From JASHUC01 sp963849095 (lineage in GTDB: Bacteria > Pseudomonadota > Gammaproteobacteria > Steroidobacterales > Steroidobacteraceae), in contig CAWKGA010000001.1 in the NCBI GenBank assembly GCA_963849095.1, positions 1 through 64,000 on the forward strand: DNA of 64,000 nucleotides, written 5' to 3'. The notes beneath the pieces are model-generated. The model did no database searches and had not been told where the DNA came from. It was given only the letters and a program-made list of their open reading frames with translations. Shown one piece after another: positions 33,972 to 42,395 of this stretch. A program made the position numbers and the translations under genes. How positions within the stretch are numbered: the stretch's first letter is position 1; every line of letters begins with the position of its first letter.

Positions 33972-34363
33972 TCGTCATCGATGCGTCGGCGGTAATCGAG
34001 CTGATACTCAGGACGGAGCTCGGCGAGAAGGTCGAAGAGTGGGCGCTTGCTCCTGACGAGCGCTTGCACGCCCCTCACCTGCTCGACCTGGAAACCGCCC
34101 AAGTGCTGCGCCGTCTCGTGCAGCTCAAAGAGATCCCGCTCGCTCGCGCGCGCGAGGCGCTCGAGGACTACACGGAGTTGTTCATCGAGCGATCCGCACA
34201 TCAACCTTTGCTACGGCGTATCTGGGAGCTGCGCGAGTCGCTGACGGCGTACGACGCGGCATACGTGTCGTTGGCCGAAGCGCTCGGCGTCGCTGTGGTC
34301 ACCTGCGATGCGAAGCTCGCGCGCTCGCACGGGCATCGCGCGAGGATCGAGCTGATCGAGTAA
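33968..34363 (+). CDS. VapC/FitB-type PIN-domain toxin
   Basis: The 131-residue PIN-domain ribonuclease has the acidic residues of the family: VIDASAVIEL (Asp), DLETAQVL (Glu), TAYDAAYVSLAEAL (Asp) and VTCDAKLA (Asp). It starts at TTG 33968, overlapping the antitoxin stop (TTGA), so the two are translationally coupled. Such toxins cleave tRNA or rRNA. It appears intact. Confidence 0.9.
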   Translation: MIVIDASAVIELILRTELGEKVEEWALAPDERLHAPHLLDLETAQVLRRLVQLKEIPLARAREALEDYTELFIERSAHQPLLRRIWELRESLTAYDAAYVSLAEALGVAVVTCDAKLARSHGHRARIELIE

Positions 34364-34505
34364 TCGGGCGTGCTCGACGACTCCGCGACGACTCCGGGCG
34401 GCCTGCCCGGGATGAGCTCATTTGTGTCGTGCGCGGCGCGTGGCTATCATGCGGGCAGAGAAGAGAAACCCGATTCCGAGCGCTCGCGGCGCACAGGGGG
34501 CCCGG

Positions 34506-35642
34506 ATGTCACGTCCATGCAGAACTGCCGCACGCGGACTCGCTGCGCTCGGCCTCATGCTGCTCGTCGTTCCTGCTTTCGCGCAAACATCGTGCGGGAC
34601 GCTCGCTGAGCCTCCCACGGCGCTCGTGCCCGCGGGGGACGTGCTGCGTGTCGGGCACCTCGGGCGCGAGATCGGGGATACCCCGGACATCGTTCATTTC
34701 TATGTCGATCTGATCGGACTTGGGCTCGTGGGACCGCGCGAAGCGCCTCGCCGGTTCATGGTGAGCCATCCGCTCGCGGAATTCGCCGAGCTCGGCGAGG
34801 ACGCGAACGCCTACGACTCGGTGAGCCGCGTGGTGCTTCTGCCCATCCCGGGCACGGCCGCAGCCCCGGGTGGCCCGCAGATGACGATCGAGGCGATCGA
34901 GATCAAGGGCATCAAATCCCGCCGGTATAACCCGTCGATGAGCGACCCCGGCGCGAGCTACCTGAAGCTCATCGTCCGCGATCTGGATGCGACCCTCGCG
35001 GTGCTGAAATCCGAGCGGGTGCCCGTCATCACCGCCGGCGGCAATCCCCTGGATCTGCCCGATTGGCCAGGGATCAGCGGCAAGATCCGGGCGGTGTTCG
35101 TGCGGGACCCCGATGGATATCCGGTCGAGCTGATGCAGATCACGCCGGCGCCGCCGACGACGGCCCCGGCGGACTCGAAGGTTCTCGGCGCGCGCGTCGC
35201 CGTGGTCGTGGACAACATCGGTGCCACCTGCCACATGTACGAGGAGCTGGCGGGCCCCGGTTTGAAGTTCTGGGTGAGTCCCTCGTGGCTCGGGGACGCG
35301 GCCCACGAGAGCCTGACCGGCACTCGCGGCAAGTTCCGCTTAGGGGTGGCCATGGTTCCCGGCTCCCCGGTCGCTCTGGAGTTGATCCAGTACCAGCATC
35401 ATCGCAAGCCGTTCCAGCGCGCGTACATTCAAGATCCGGGCACCGCGCATTTCCTGTTCATGTCGAAGGACGATGACGTGATGATCGCGCGGGTGAGGGC
35501 TGCCCACCTGCACACGCTCAGCCGGTCGAACGCGCCGGTCTTCTTGAGTCCGACGACACGCTCCTTCTTCGTGCCGGATCCTCAGGGCTTCTGGCTCGAG
35601 TTCATGGACCACGACGTGAAGCGCGCACCGGCGGCCAAGTAG
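34506..35642 (+). CDS. Exported double VOC-superfamily protein
   Basis: The 378-residue protein has a signal peptide (LAALGLMLLVVPAFA) followed by two vicinal-oxygen-chelate (glyoxalase/bleomycin-resistance) modules: about 45-225 (FYVDLIGLGLVGPREAP; VRDLDATLAVLKS; FVRDPDGYPVELMQ) and 235-375 (VVVDNIGATCHMYEELAGPG; FFVPDPQGFWLEFMD). Residues for metal binding (H/E) are at typical places. The ATG is at 34506; upstream frame sequence is unlikely. The substrate is unknown. Confidence 0.8.
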   Translation: MSRPCRTAARGLAALGLMLLVVPAFAQTSCGTLAEPPTALVPAGDVLRVGHLGREIGDTPDIVHFYVDLIGLGLVGPREAPRRFMVSHPLAEFAELGEDANAYDSVSRVVLLPIPGTAAAPGGPQMTIEAIEIKGIKSRRYNPSMSDPGASYLKLIVRDLDATLAVLKSERVPVITAGGNPLDLPDWPGISGKIRAVFVRDPDGYPVELMQITPAPPTTAPADSKVLGARVAVVVDNIGATCHMYEELAGPGLKFWVSPSWLGDAAHESLTGTRGKFRLGVAMVPGSPVALELIQYQHHRKPFQRAYIQDPGTAHFLFMSKDDDVMIARVRAAHLHTLSRSNAPVFLSPTTRSFFVPDPQGFWLEFMDHDVKRAPAAK

Positions 35643-35690
35643 GACTTAGGCTCGCCGGGAGTTGCGCGCTTTCCTCGCCGCCGGCGCGCG

Positions 35691-37280
35691 ATGGCAACCT
35701 CCTCTATTTGCTGCGAGTCCCTGACTCACGGCACCCGCGGGCTCGAGCTCGCCTATCTGATTGTGCTGGGCGCGCTGCTCGGAGGTCTCATCCACGCGCG
35801 CGCATCCCCGAGCAAGCTGCTGCTGTCGCCGCTCCTCGCCGCTCCGTTGACCGTGCTCGCCGGCTGGGTTCAGGCCGTGATGAGCCTCCTCGCCCGCAGT
35901 TCCGGTGCAGGCGGCGAGAGTGTGCTGCAGCTTGCATTAGGGGCGACAGCTTCCGCCGCCATCGGCTACGTGGCGGGCCGGATGCTCGGGCTGCGCCGGC
36001 CCCTCGCAGGTCCGTTGCATCGGCGCGGCGCGATCGTGTCCACCGACGGGATTCCCCGCGGCGGCGCCGGCGCCCGCATCACGCTCGCCGGCGTTCCGGT
36101 CGCCGCGGAAGATGAGACCAAGCACTTCAAGCTCATCGGCACGACCGGCACGGGCAAGAGCACCGCCATCCACGAGATGCTGGGGGCGGCACTGGCCCGA
36201 GGGGATCGCGCCATCATCGCCGACCCCGACGGCGGCTATCTCGCCCGCTTCCATGACGCCGCGCGCGGAGACGTGATCCTCAATCCGTTCAACGGCGATG
36301 CCCGCAAATGGGACCTCCTGGGCGAGATCACGAACGACTACGATGTCGAGCAGCTCGCCCGCTCGCTGATTCCCGACGGTGGGGATCCGGATCGGGTCTG
36401 GAGCGAATATGCACGCACGTTCTTCATCGCCGTGACTCAGCAGGCGATCGCCGGGGGGACCCGGAGCGAAGCGGAGCTCTATCAGCTGCTGACCGGCGCC
36501 AAGGCCGACGAGTTGCGGGAGATGCTGGCCGGCACGGCGGCCGGGCCGTTCCTCGAGCCGGGTAACGAGAAGATGTTCGGCTCGCTTCGATCGGTCGCGA
36601 GCTCGGCCGTGCGCGCGCTGAAGTACACCCTGCGCCAGCAGGCAACACCGTTCTCCGTGCGGCAATGGGTGAGGGACGGAGCGGCGAGATGCGCCGGCGG
36701 TCCGGGCGGCGTGCTGTTCCTTCCATACAAGGCGGGCGAGATCGCCGCGCTCGGCTCGATGATTTCGGCCTGGATGCGCATCGGCATCTTCGAGGCCATG
36801 AACGGGGGCGAGGGCGATCAGCGCCTGTGGTTCGTCATCGACGAGCTCGATGCGCTCGGTGAGATCGACGGGCTGAAGGACGCTCTGGCGCGCTTACGCA
36901 AGTTCGGCGGCCGCTGCGTCCTCGGCTTTCAGTCGATCGCGCAGGTCTCGGGAACGTACGGCCGGGGCACCGCCGAGACCATCATCGAGAATTGTGGCAA
37001 CACCCTCATCCTGCGCTGCTCGGCGAGCGAGCGCGGCGGCACGTCGGAATTCGCATCGAGGCTCATCGGTCAGCGCGAGGTCGTCCACACCACGCGGTCG
37101 ACGACGCGCAGGTTCGCAGAATGGCGGGCGTCCACGACGGAGAGCCAGCACCTGAGGACCGAGCCCGCCGTCCTAGCCTCGGAGGTCGAGCGGCTGCCGG
37201 ATCTCGCGGGCTTCCTCAAGCTCGCATCGAGCCCGGATTGGCGGGCGGTGAGACTCACTCCACTCAACTCCTCGGCATGA
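35691..37280 (+). CDS. Orphan TrwB/TraD-like coupling-protein ATPase
   Basis: The 529-residue protein has two or so N-terminal membrane helices (about 20-45 and 45-75; possibly more) and a TrwB/TraD-like DNA-translocase domain: Walker A IGTTGTGKSTAI, ADPDGGYLARFHD, NPFNGDARKWD, Walker B LWFVIDELDALG, RLRKFGGRCVLGFQSIAQ. In conjugation such a protein couples the relaxosome to the T4SS. No relaxase, VirB or mating-pair genes are nearby, so it is an orphan, possibly from a degraded element. Confidence 0.85.
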   Translation: MATSSICCESLTHGTRGLELAYLIVLGALLGGLIHARASPSKLLLSPLLAAPLTVLAGWVQAVMSLLARSSGAGGESVLQLALGATASAAIGYVAGRMLGLRRPLAGPLHRRGAIVSTDGIPRGGAGARITLAGVPVAAEDETKHFKLIGTTGTGKSTAIHEMLGAALARGDRAIIADPDGGYLARFHDAARGDVILNPFNGDARKWDLLGEITNDYDVEQLARSLIPDGGDPDRVWSEYARTFFIAVTQQAIAGGTRSEAELYQLLTGAKADELREMLAGTAAGPFLEPGNEKMFGSLRSVASSAVRALKYTLRQQATPFSVRQWVRDGAARCAGGPGGVLFLPYKAGEIAALGSMISAWMRIGIFEAMNGGEGDQRLWFVIDELDALGEIDGLKDALARLRKFGGRCVLGFQSIAQVSGTYGRGTAETIIENCGNTLILRCSASERGGTSEFASRLIGQREVVHTTRSTTRRFAEWRASTTESQHLRTEPAVLASEVERLPDLAGFLKLASSPDWRAVRLTPLNSSA

Positions 37281-37376
37281 TCAAAGCCTTCGCGCATCCA
37301 GCCGGGTCCCTGGAGGGGTGGGACCGTGCGAGGTGTATACTGAAGACACTGCGAGCGGAACGGAGGCTAGGCCGCC

Positions 37377-37823
37377 ATGCCCTGGGTTCATCGAAGACGC
37401 TTGCTGGGGACCAGCGTCGGTGTGGTCCTCGCCCTGACCTTGGCCGGGCTCCCCTCATCGGTGCTCGCGCAGGGCTCAAACTCGGCCGACAGCCAGGCCG
37501 GCGATGTCACGGGCCCCGCACCGTGCTTCTTCCGGGGACAGTGGACTGGCAACTGGAAGGCGACGCCCGATGCGCGCACGGTCTACATCGCGGTGAATCA
37601 CCGGATCTATCGGCTCGATCTGGACGCGGCTTACCCGCTCCTCAACTCGACCTGGACGGTGCTCTCCGACTGGGACTCGAGCAACACCATCTGCAATGCC
37701 GTCGATTTCAAGCTCGTGGCTTCCGACCAGCTCGGCCTCAAGGAAGCGGTCATCGTCAGACGCCTGACGCCCCTCACGCACGCGGAGGCTGCCTCTTTGC
37801 CGAAGAGTCTGCGGCCGTCGTAG
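37377..37823 (+). CDS. DUF6491-like secreted protein
   Basis: The 148-residue protein has a Tat-like/Sec signal (HRRRLLGTSVGVVLALTLAGL, ending VLAQ). The mature domain has CFFRGQWTGNWKATPDARTVYIAVNHRIYRLDL and a second Cys near C-N-AVDF, matching small secreted proteins of the DUF6491 kind, which are often near outer-membrane or efflux genes. Function unknown. It stands between the coupling ATPase and the esterase. Confidence 0.75.
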   Translation: MPWVHRRRLLGTSVGVVLALTLAGLPSSVLAQGSNSADSQAGDVTGPAPCFFRGQWTGNWKATPDARTVYIAVNHRIYRLDLDAAYPLLNSTWTVLSDWDSSNTICNAVDFKLVASDQLGLKEAVIVRRLTPLTHAEAASLPKSLRPS

Positions 37824-37881
37824 CTCGACCCCGGGCGAAACCGCGAGGGTCGGTCGCTGACCGAGCCCCCCGGCGGACACG

Positions 37882-39417
37882 ATGACGCGTATCGCTACCG
37901 TGCTGGTCGCGGCGTCGCTAGGCCTGCGTTCAGCGTTTGCATTCGCGGATGCCGCAAACCCCACGGTGACCGTTGAATCCGGTGCCTTGGCCGGAGCGCG
38001 GGCGGGGACAGTCGAGGTCTTCGAGGGGATCCCGTACGCCGCGCCTCCCGTCGATGCGCTGCGCTGGGAGCCGCCCGCTAGGCCGGCGAACTGGACCGGC
38101 ACGCGAGAGGCTTCCACGTTCGGGCCGGCCTGCCCGCAATGGCGGAATCGATCCACGGCGGCGCTCAGCAGCGATCGGCGGCAGAGCGAAGATTGCCTGT
38201 ACCTCAACGTGTGGACCTTCGCTGCGGCGAGGAAAGCCCCGGTCATGGTCTGGATCCACGGCGGCGGGTTCCGCTCCGGGTCGGGCTCCCGGCGCTTCTA
38301 CGACGGCGGCGACTTCGCGAGGGACGGCGTGATCCTCGTCACGATCAACTATCGTCTCGGCGTCCTGGGCTTCTTCGCTCACCCGGCGCTCACCGCGGCC
38401 GCGGCGCCGGGCGCGCCGCTCGGCAACTACGGCATCCTGGATCAGATCGCGGCACTGAGCTGGGTGAAGCGCAACATCGCCGCCTTCGGCGGCGACCCCG
38501 ACAACGTGACGCTGTTCGGCGAATCCGCCGGCGGTCGGAGTGTGTTGACCCTCCTCGCCCTGCCCGCTGCGAAGGGGCTTTTTTCCAAGGCCATCGTCGA
38601 GTCCGGGGAAGGCTGGGAGCCGCAAAAGACTCTCGCGGAGGAGGAGCGCATCGGCGTCGCGCTGGCCTTAAGGCTGGGGCTCGCTCACGGCGCGACGCCG
38701 CAACAGCTGCGAGCGCTGCCCTTCGAGCGGCTGCTCGATGCCCAAGCCTCGCTCGGGCGCATCGTTCCGTTCGACGACGGGCGCCTCATCCGGATCAGTA
38801 TCGCGCAGGCGTTCGCCGCCGGACGGGAGATCCACGTTCCGCTGATCATCGGCTCGAACAGCTACGAAGCGTCATTGATGGGGAGCTTCCACGTCTCGCC
38901 CGCCGAGGAAGCCGCGCGGGTGCCGCGGTCTGCAAGGCCTCTGTATCCCGGAGCCGAGGCAGAGGTCGGCAGAGCGTTCTTCACCGATTCCGTCATGGGA
39001 GCGCCGGCGCGCTGGTTCGCATCGCGAGCGTCGGCTGCCGCGCCGTCCTATCTGTACTACTACTCCTACGTGCCGACGGCGCGCCGCGGGACGGTAGCCG
39101 GCGCGGGACACGGTGCCGAGATCCCGTTCGTGTTCGGGAGCTGGCCCGCGTCCTACGACCACGCGGCGTCGGCCGAAGATCGCGCGATGGAGACGCTCAT
39201 GCACGGCTGCTGGGTCGCGTTCGCGAGGACCGGCCGGCCGGCGTGCGCGGACGGTGCGTGGCCAGCCTACCGTCCGAAAGCGGACGAATTGATGGAGTTC
39301 GGCGTGAGGTCCGGCCCGGAAGCGGATCCCCGAGGAGCGCAGGATGACGCTCTGCAGCGCGCGCTCCTCCCGATTCCCCCCGCGGCCGATCTCACCCCCG
39401 GTCCGGCCGGACCATGA
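37882..39417 (+). CDS. Secreted carboxylesterase (type B)
   Basis: The 511-residue alpha/beta hydrolase (PF00135) has a signal peptide, VEVFEGIPYAAPPV, an EDCLYLNVW motif, oxyanion HGGGFRSGSG, nucleophile GESAGG (Ser near residue 217), and a GAGHGAEIPFVFG His late in the sequence. It hydrolyses esters such as p-nitrobenzyl or lipid-like substrates in the periplasm. Its last 26 bp overlap the end of the convergent alcohol dehydrogenase gene. Confidence 0.92.
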   Translation: MTRIATVLVAASLGLRSAFAFADAANPTVTVESGALAGARAGTVEVFEGIPYAAPPVDALRWEPPARPANWTGTREASTFGPACPQWRNRSTAALSSDRRQSEDCLYLNVWTFAAARKAPVMVWIHGGGFRSGSGSRRFYDGGDFARDGVILVTINYRLGVLGFFAHPALTAAAAPGAPLGNYGILDQIAALSWVKRNIAAFGGDPDNVTLFGESAGGRSVLTLLALPAAKGLFSKAIVESGEGWEPQKTLAEEERIGVALALRLGLAHGATPQQLRALPFERLLDAQASLGRIVPFDDGRLIRISIAQAFAAGREIHVPLIIGSNSYEASLMGSFHVSPAEEAARVPRSARPLYPGAEAEVGRAFFTDSVMGAPARWFASRASAAAPSYLYYYSYVPTARRGTVAGAGHGAEIPFVFGSWPASYDHAASAEDRAMETLMHGCWVAFARTGRPACADGAWPAYRPKADELMEFGVRSGPEADPRGAQDDALQRALLPIPPAADLTPGPAGP

Positions 39418-40402
39418 CCTTGCATTGGGACGTTCGCTGCCGGAGCGCCTCGAACGTGGGCGGCAGTTCCGATAGCGACACCGTATCGGTCACCATCGCC
39501 TTTGCCGGCGCCCGCCCGCCGTCGAGCATGTCGAGCGCGGCGCGATACTCGCCCATGTTGAAGAACGCGGACATGATGATGCGGACCTCCTTCGACACCG
39601 CCCGGAAAGGAACGAAGCTGTCGAGCGAGGTGCAAAGTCCGAGCATGACGATCGTGCCTCGCGACCGCACGTGCTCTATCGCGAGCGCGAGAATGCCCGG
39701 CCTGCCGACGCATTCGAATATCACATCGGGCGCTCCGCCCAGCGCATCCGACACGCGGCGCACCGCGTCTTCGTCGGCCTTGACGAATGAAGTCGCGCCG
39801 ATCGCGAGCGCCAACTGGGCTTGCAGGCTGGTGAGGTCGGTGACCGCCACTTGAGTTGCGCCGAGGCGCCGCGCCCAGAAAGCGACTCCGAGCCCGATCG
39901 GTCCGGCGCCCATCACCATCACTCGTGCGCCCGGCGACAGCCCCGCGAGCATCACGCCGTGCAGCGCGACGGCGAGCGGCTCGACCAGCGCTCCATCTTC
40001 GTCCGAGGTCGTTCCGGGTAGCCGCAAGCACTGCCGGTCCTTCGCCACCGCGAGCTGTGCGTACCCGCCGCCCTGCAACATCATGCGCTCGCAGCGGGCC
40101 GGCTCGCCCGCGAGGCAGAACGGACACTGGCCGCACCCGCGGACCGGCGCCACGGCGACTCGGTCGCCCGGCTTCAAGCCGTGCACGGCGCGGCCGGTCT
40201 CCAGGACCTCGCCGGCAAACTCGTGGCCGAGAATCGTTCCGGTTCGCGCACCCATTGCCGGCTCGCGCGTCATGTGCAGATCGCTGCCGCAGATTCCGCA
40301 GCGCGCGACGCGGATGAGGACCTCGTCGTCCGCCGGGCGCGGCTCGGGCACCACCTCCACCGCGAGTGGCGCGTCAAAGCCGCGAAAGACCGCTGCCTTC
40401 AT
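39392..40402 (-). CDS. Zinc-dependent alcohol dehydrogenase (MDR family)
   Basis: The 336-residue enzyme starts at ATG 40402, overlapping the upstream stop by one base (TAATG). It has catalytic-zinc residues (CGICGSDLH, GHEFAGE), a structural-zinc Cys quartet (GCGQCPFCLAGEPARC), the Rossmann loop GAGPIGLG and an FECVG motif. It likely oxidises a polyol or aryl alcohol with NAD(P). It is cotranscribed with the dienelactone hydrolase. Confidence 0.9.
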   Translation of the reverse strand: MKAAVFRGFDAPLAVEVVPEPRPADDEVLIRVARCGICGSDLHMTREPAMGARTGTILGHEFAGEVLETGRAVHGLKPGDRVAVAPVRGCGQCPFCLAGEPARCERMMLQGGGYAQLAVAKDRQCLRLPGTTSDEDGALVEPLAVALHGVMLAGLSPGARVMVMGAGPIGLGVAFWARRLGATQVAVTDLTSLQAQLALAIGATSFVKADEDAVRRVSDALGGAPDVIFECVGRPGILALAIEHVRSRGTIVMLGLCTSLDSFVPFRAVSKEVRIIMSAFFNMGEYRAALDMLDGGRAPAKAMVTDTVSLSELPPTFEALRQRTSQCKVMVRPDRG

Positions 40403-41280
40403 TACGCCAGCGCGCTCTTGAACCGCACCAGCATCCGGCCCCACGCCCGCTCCGCCTGCGCGTGGTTGTACACCTGCGAGTCGATCACGCACCAGCCGTG
40501 CATCGCGCCTGCATAGACCTGGATCTCCGCGTGCAAGTGCGCCTTGTGGAATGCTTCGCGCAACACGGTCTTTGCGTTCGGTTGGCGCTTGTCGTCATTC
40601 GCGGCAATGGCGATCAGAAACTGCGCCTTGATTTTCGGTATCAGCAGATGCGGGCTGTCCGGTCCGTCCGTCACCAGGTTCGCCCCGTGGCAGGAGCTGC
40701 CGGCGCCGATGCGATCCGGGAACGCCGCCGCGGTGCGTAGCGTGAACGGGCCGCCCATGCAGTAGCCGACGGTCGCCATCTTTCGCGTCCGGCTGACGGA
40801 GGGCTGGCTATCGAGGTAGGGAATGTAAGCGCCGGCATCGGTCACGACCCGCTCCGGCGTGAGCGAGCTCATGAGGGTCGTGAGCGCCTTGCGCGTGGCG
40901 GGATCGTTGAAGTCCGGGTGCGGAGCAGAGGTGGGCGCCTTCTGGATCCGATAGAACGGGTTGACGACCAGCACCGAGTAGCCCGACTCGGCGAGCCGCG
41001 TCGCCATTTGCTTGAAGGCGGGACGCAAGCCGAAGATGTCCGGCCACATCAGCACGCCGGGATGGTCCCCCCGAGCCGGATGCACGAAGTAAGCGTCCGC
41101 GGTGCCGTCGGGCGTCTGGATGTCAACGTCCGATCCCGTCGTCTCGACGGCATTCGCGATGGGCGGCAGCAACGAGACCATGCTGGCGCCTGCCGTGAGG
41201 GCTGCGAATTGTCTTCGCGATAGGCCCCTCGACTTGAGCTCATATTCGATCATGTCGTCAAGTGAGTCGTTGTCGCACAT
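40402..41280 (-). CDS. Tat-exported dienelactone hydrolase family protein
   Basis: The 292-residue protein starts at ATG 41280. It has a twin-arginine signal (SRRQFAALTAGASMVS), then the DLH fold: HPGVLMWPDIFGLRPAF, Cys nucleophile in GYCMGGP, Asp in AANDDKR and His in AMHGWC. DLH hydrolyses dienelactone to maleylacetate in chloroaromatic breakdown, but exported paralogues are common and their substrates unknown. It is the first gene of a pair with the zinc dehydrogenase. Confidence 0.88.
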   Translation of the reverse strand: MCDNDSLDDMIEYELKSRGLSRRQFAALTAGASMVSLLPPIANAVETTGSDVDIQTPDGTADAYFVHPARGDHPGVLMWPDIFGLRPAFKQMATRLAESGYSVLVVNPFYRIQKAPTSAPHPDFNDPATRKALTTLMSSLTPERVVTDAGAYIPYLDSQPSVSRTRKMATVGYCMGGPFTLRTAAAFPDRIGAGSSCHGANLVTDGPDSPHLLIPKIKAQFLIAIAANDDKRQPNAKTVLREAFHKAHLHAEIQVYAGAMHGWCVIDSQVYNHAQAERAWGRMLVRFKSALA

Positions 41281-41461
41281 GTTCGTCTCCGATTGTCGAA
41301 TGGGCGGATCCGCGCATCCCCGCGGGATGCGGCGCAGTCGAGTCAGACCCCGGCGAGTCTGGTCTCGGCGCCGCGCGCGCGCAAGAGCCGGCGGGCGGCC
41401 GAACGGCACGCGCCCCCGCCCCCGGGGTGCTACCATGGCAGCGCATCTTGAGGAGAATCTC

Positions 41462-41827
41462 ATGGCGCTCGATTCCTGGATTACCAACCCGCCCTACCGT
41501 GCGTCGATGCCGGCACCCGGGGAGTTGATGGCGGACTATCGGGCGCGGATTGCCCACGAGCAGAGTCTCGCGTCGGAGCGCAGGCAAGCGGAGCTTGCCG
41601 AGCAGGTGTCGGCGCGGAACACGCCCGGCGAGCGTATCCGCATCTGGGAGCGGCGGCATGGACTGACGCTGCCTCGCGATTCCAATCACAGGTTGCTCGG
41701 CATGGTCGCGGCCGAGACGGATCTGGCCGTGGAGCAGGTGCAGGAAGAGCAGCGGCGGCGTCTCGGTGCTGCTCGCGGGACCCCGGACCCTGTGGCCGCT
41801 CCGGCGGAGCTGAAGGCAAGCCTCTAA
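41462..41827 (+). CDS. Hypothetical helical protein
   Basis: The 121-residue protein is predicted alpha-helical with long runs of Ala/Glu/Arg (ELAEQVSARNTPGERIRIWERRHGLTLP; AVEQVQEEQRRRLG). The start at 41462 is fixed by AGGAGA, 6 nt upstream. Its N-terminus contains ALDSWITNPPYRASMPAP. No domain is recognised. It lies just before the leader of the RRM gene on the same strand. Confidence 0.7.
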   Translation: MALDSWITNPPYRASMPAPGELMADYRARIAHEQSLASERRQAELAEQVSARNTPGERIRIWERRHGLTLPRDSNHRLLGMVAAETDLAVEQVQEEQRRRLGAARGTPDPVAAPAELKASL

Positions 41828-41869
41828 AGCTCAAGTATCCGAGGCGCGGACCGAAATATCGGCAGGACG

Positions 41870-42054
41870 CCCCGGATTGCCGTAGACTCGTAGACGGCTC
41901 GTTCTCTTTTCGGCTTGTCTGCCTGGGTCATGCCGCGCTACGGCGCGCCTTTCGACCCAAGTCTCTCACCTCGCAAAGCTCGCGAACCCGAGGCAGGTAT
42001 CCCCTGCCGGCGTGTCCTTTGTCCTATTCCATTTCATTTCATGAGTAATTTGCA
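41870..42054 (+). promoter_or_regulatory. Conserved 5' leader of the first RRM gene
   Basis: This stretch aligns over its whole length with 59261-59081 upstream of the second RRM gene. Shared blocks: CGGCTCGT with TTTCGGCTTGTCTG (near 41896-41921), CTCGCAAAG followed by CGCGAACC (about 41971-41989), a GGCAGG-N5-CCTGCC hairpin (41992-42008) and a final TGAGTA...TGCAGTGACC block. The hairpin loops differ (TATCC against ACTCC) while stems are identical. A mini-ORF MSNLQ (42041-42058) ends in TGA overlapping the GTG start. No ribosome site precedes the gene. I infer a cis-acting RNA element, perhaps temperature-responsive. Confidence 0.6.
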
Positions 42055-42058
42055 GTGA
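42041..42058 (+). other. Five-codon mini-ORF overlapping the RRM start
   Basis: ATG AGT AAT TTG CAG TGA (MSNLQ-stop). Its TGA shares two bases with the GTG start at 42055. The second RRM leader has the equivalent frame GTG AGT ACT CTG CAG TGA (59094-59077). The spacing and frame are the same in both, suggesting coupled translation, but it could also reflect recent duplication. Confidence 0.4.
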
Positions 42059-42342
42059 CCAAACTTTACGTTGGAAACCTTCCCTTCACGGCCACCGACG
42101 ACACCGTGCGCAGCCTCTTCGCTACCCACGGCACCGTCGAGAAAGTCTCGCTGATCTCCGATCGCGACACGGGCCAGCCACGGGGCTTCGGCTTCGTCGA
42201 GATGTCCGATGCCGACGCCGCGCGCGCCATGCAAGCTTTGAACGGCACCGATTTCGGAGGCCGTCCGCTCAAGGTCAACGAGGCCCAGAGCCGCGACCGC
42301 CCGGGCGGCGGCGGCAACCGCGGGGGCCCGCGCCGCTACTGA
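42055..42342 (+). CDS. Single-RRM RNA-binding protein
   Basis: The 95-residue RRM protein has RNP2 LYVGNL at residues 4-9, RNP1 RGFGFVEM (about 43-50) and a Gly/Arg-rich tail (PGGGGNRGGPRRY). It resembles cold-inducible bacterial RNA-binding proteins (Rbp) that bind U-rich RNA. GTG is the start, with no Shine-Dalgarno, and a long conserved leader precedes it. A near-identical paralogue is encoded at 58796-59080. Confidence 0.93.
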   Translation: MTKLYVGNLPFTATDDTVRSLFATHGTVEKVSLISDRDTGQPRGFGFVEMSDADAARAMQALNGTDFGGRPLKVNEAQSRDRPGGGGNRGGPRRY

Positions 42343-42360
42343 TTGCGGCGGACCGCAAGC

Positions 42361-42390
42361 GTCTCCCGGTCGCGCCTGCGGCCGGGAGAC
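42361..42390. terminator. Bidirectional terminator between RRM gene and zwf
   Basis: Inverted repeat GTCTCCCGG (42361-42369) and CCGGGAGAC (42382-42390) around a 12-nt loop, in the 53-bp gap between two convergent genes. Confidence 0.6.
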
Positions 42391-42395
42391 TTCCA

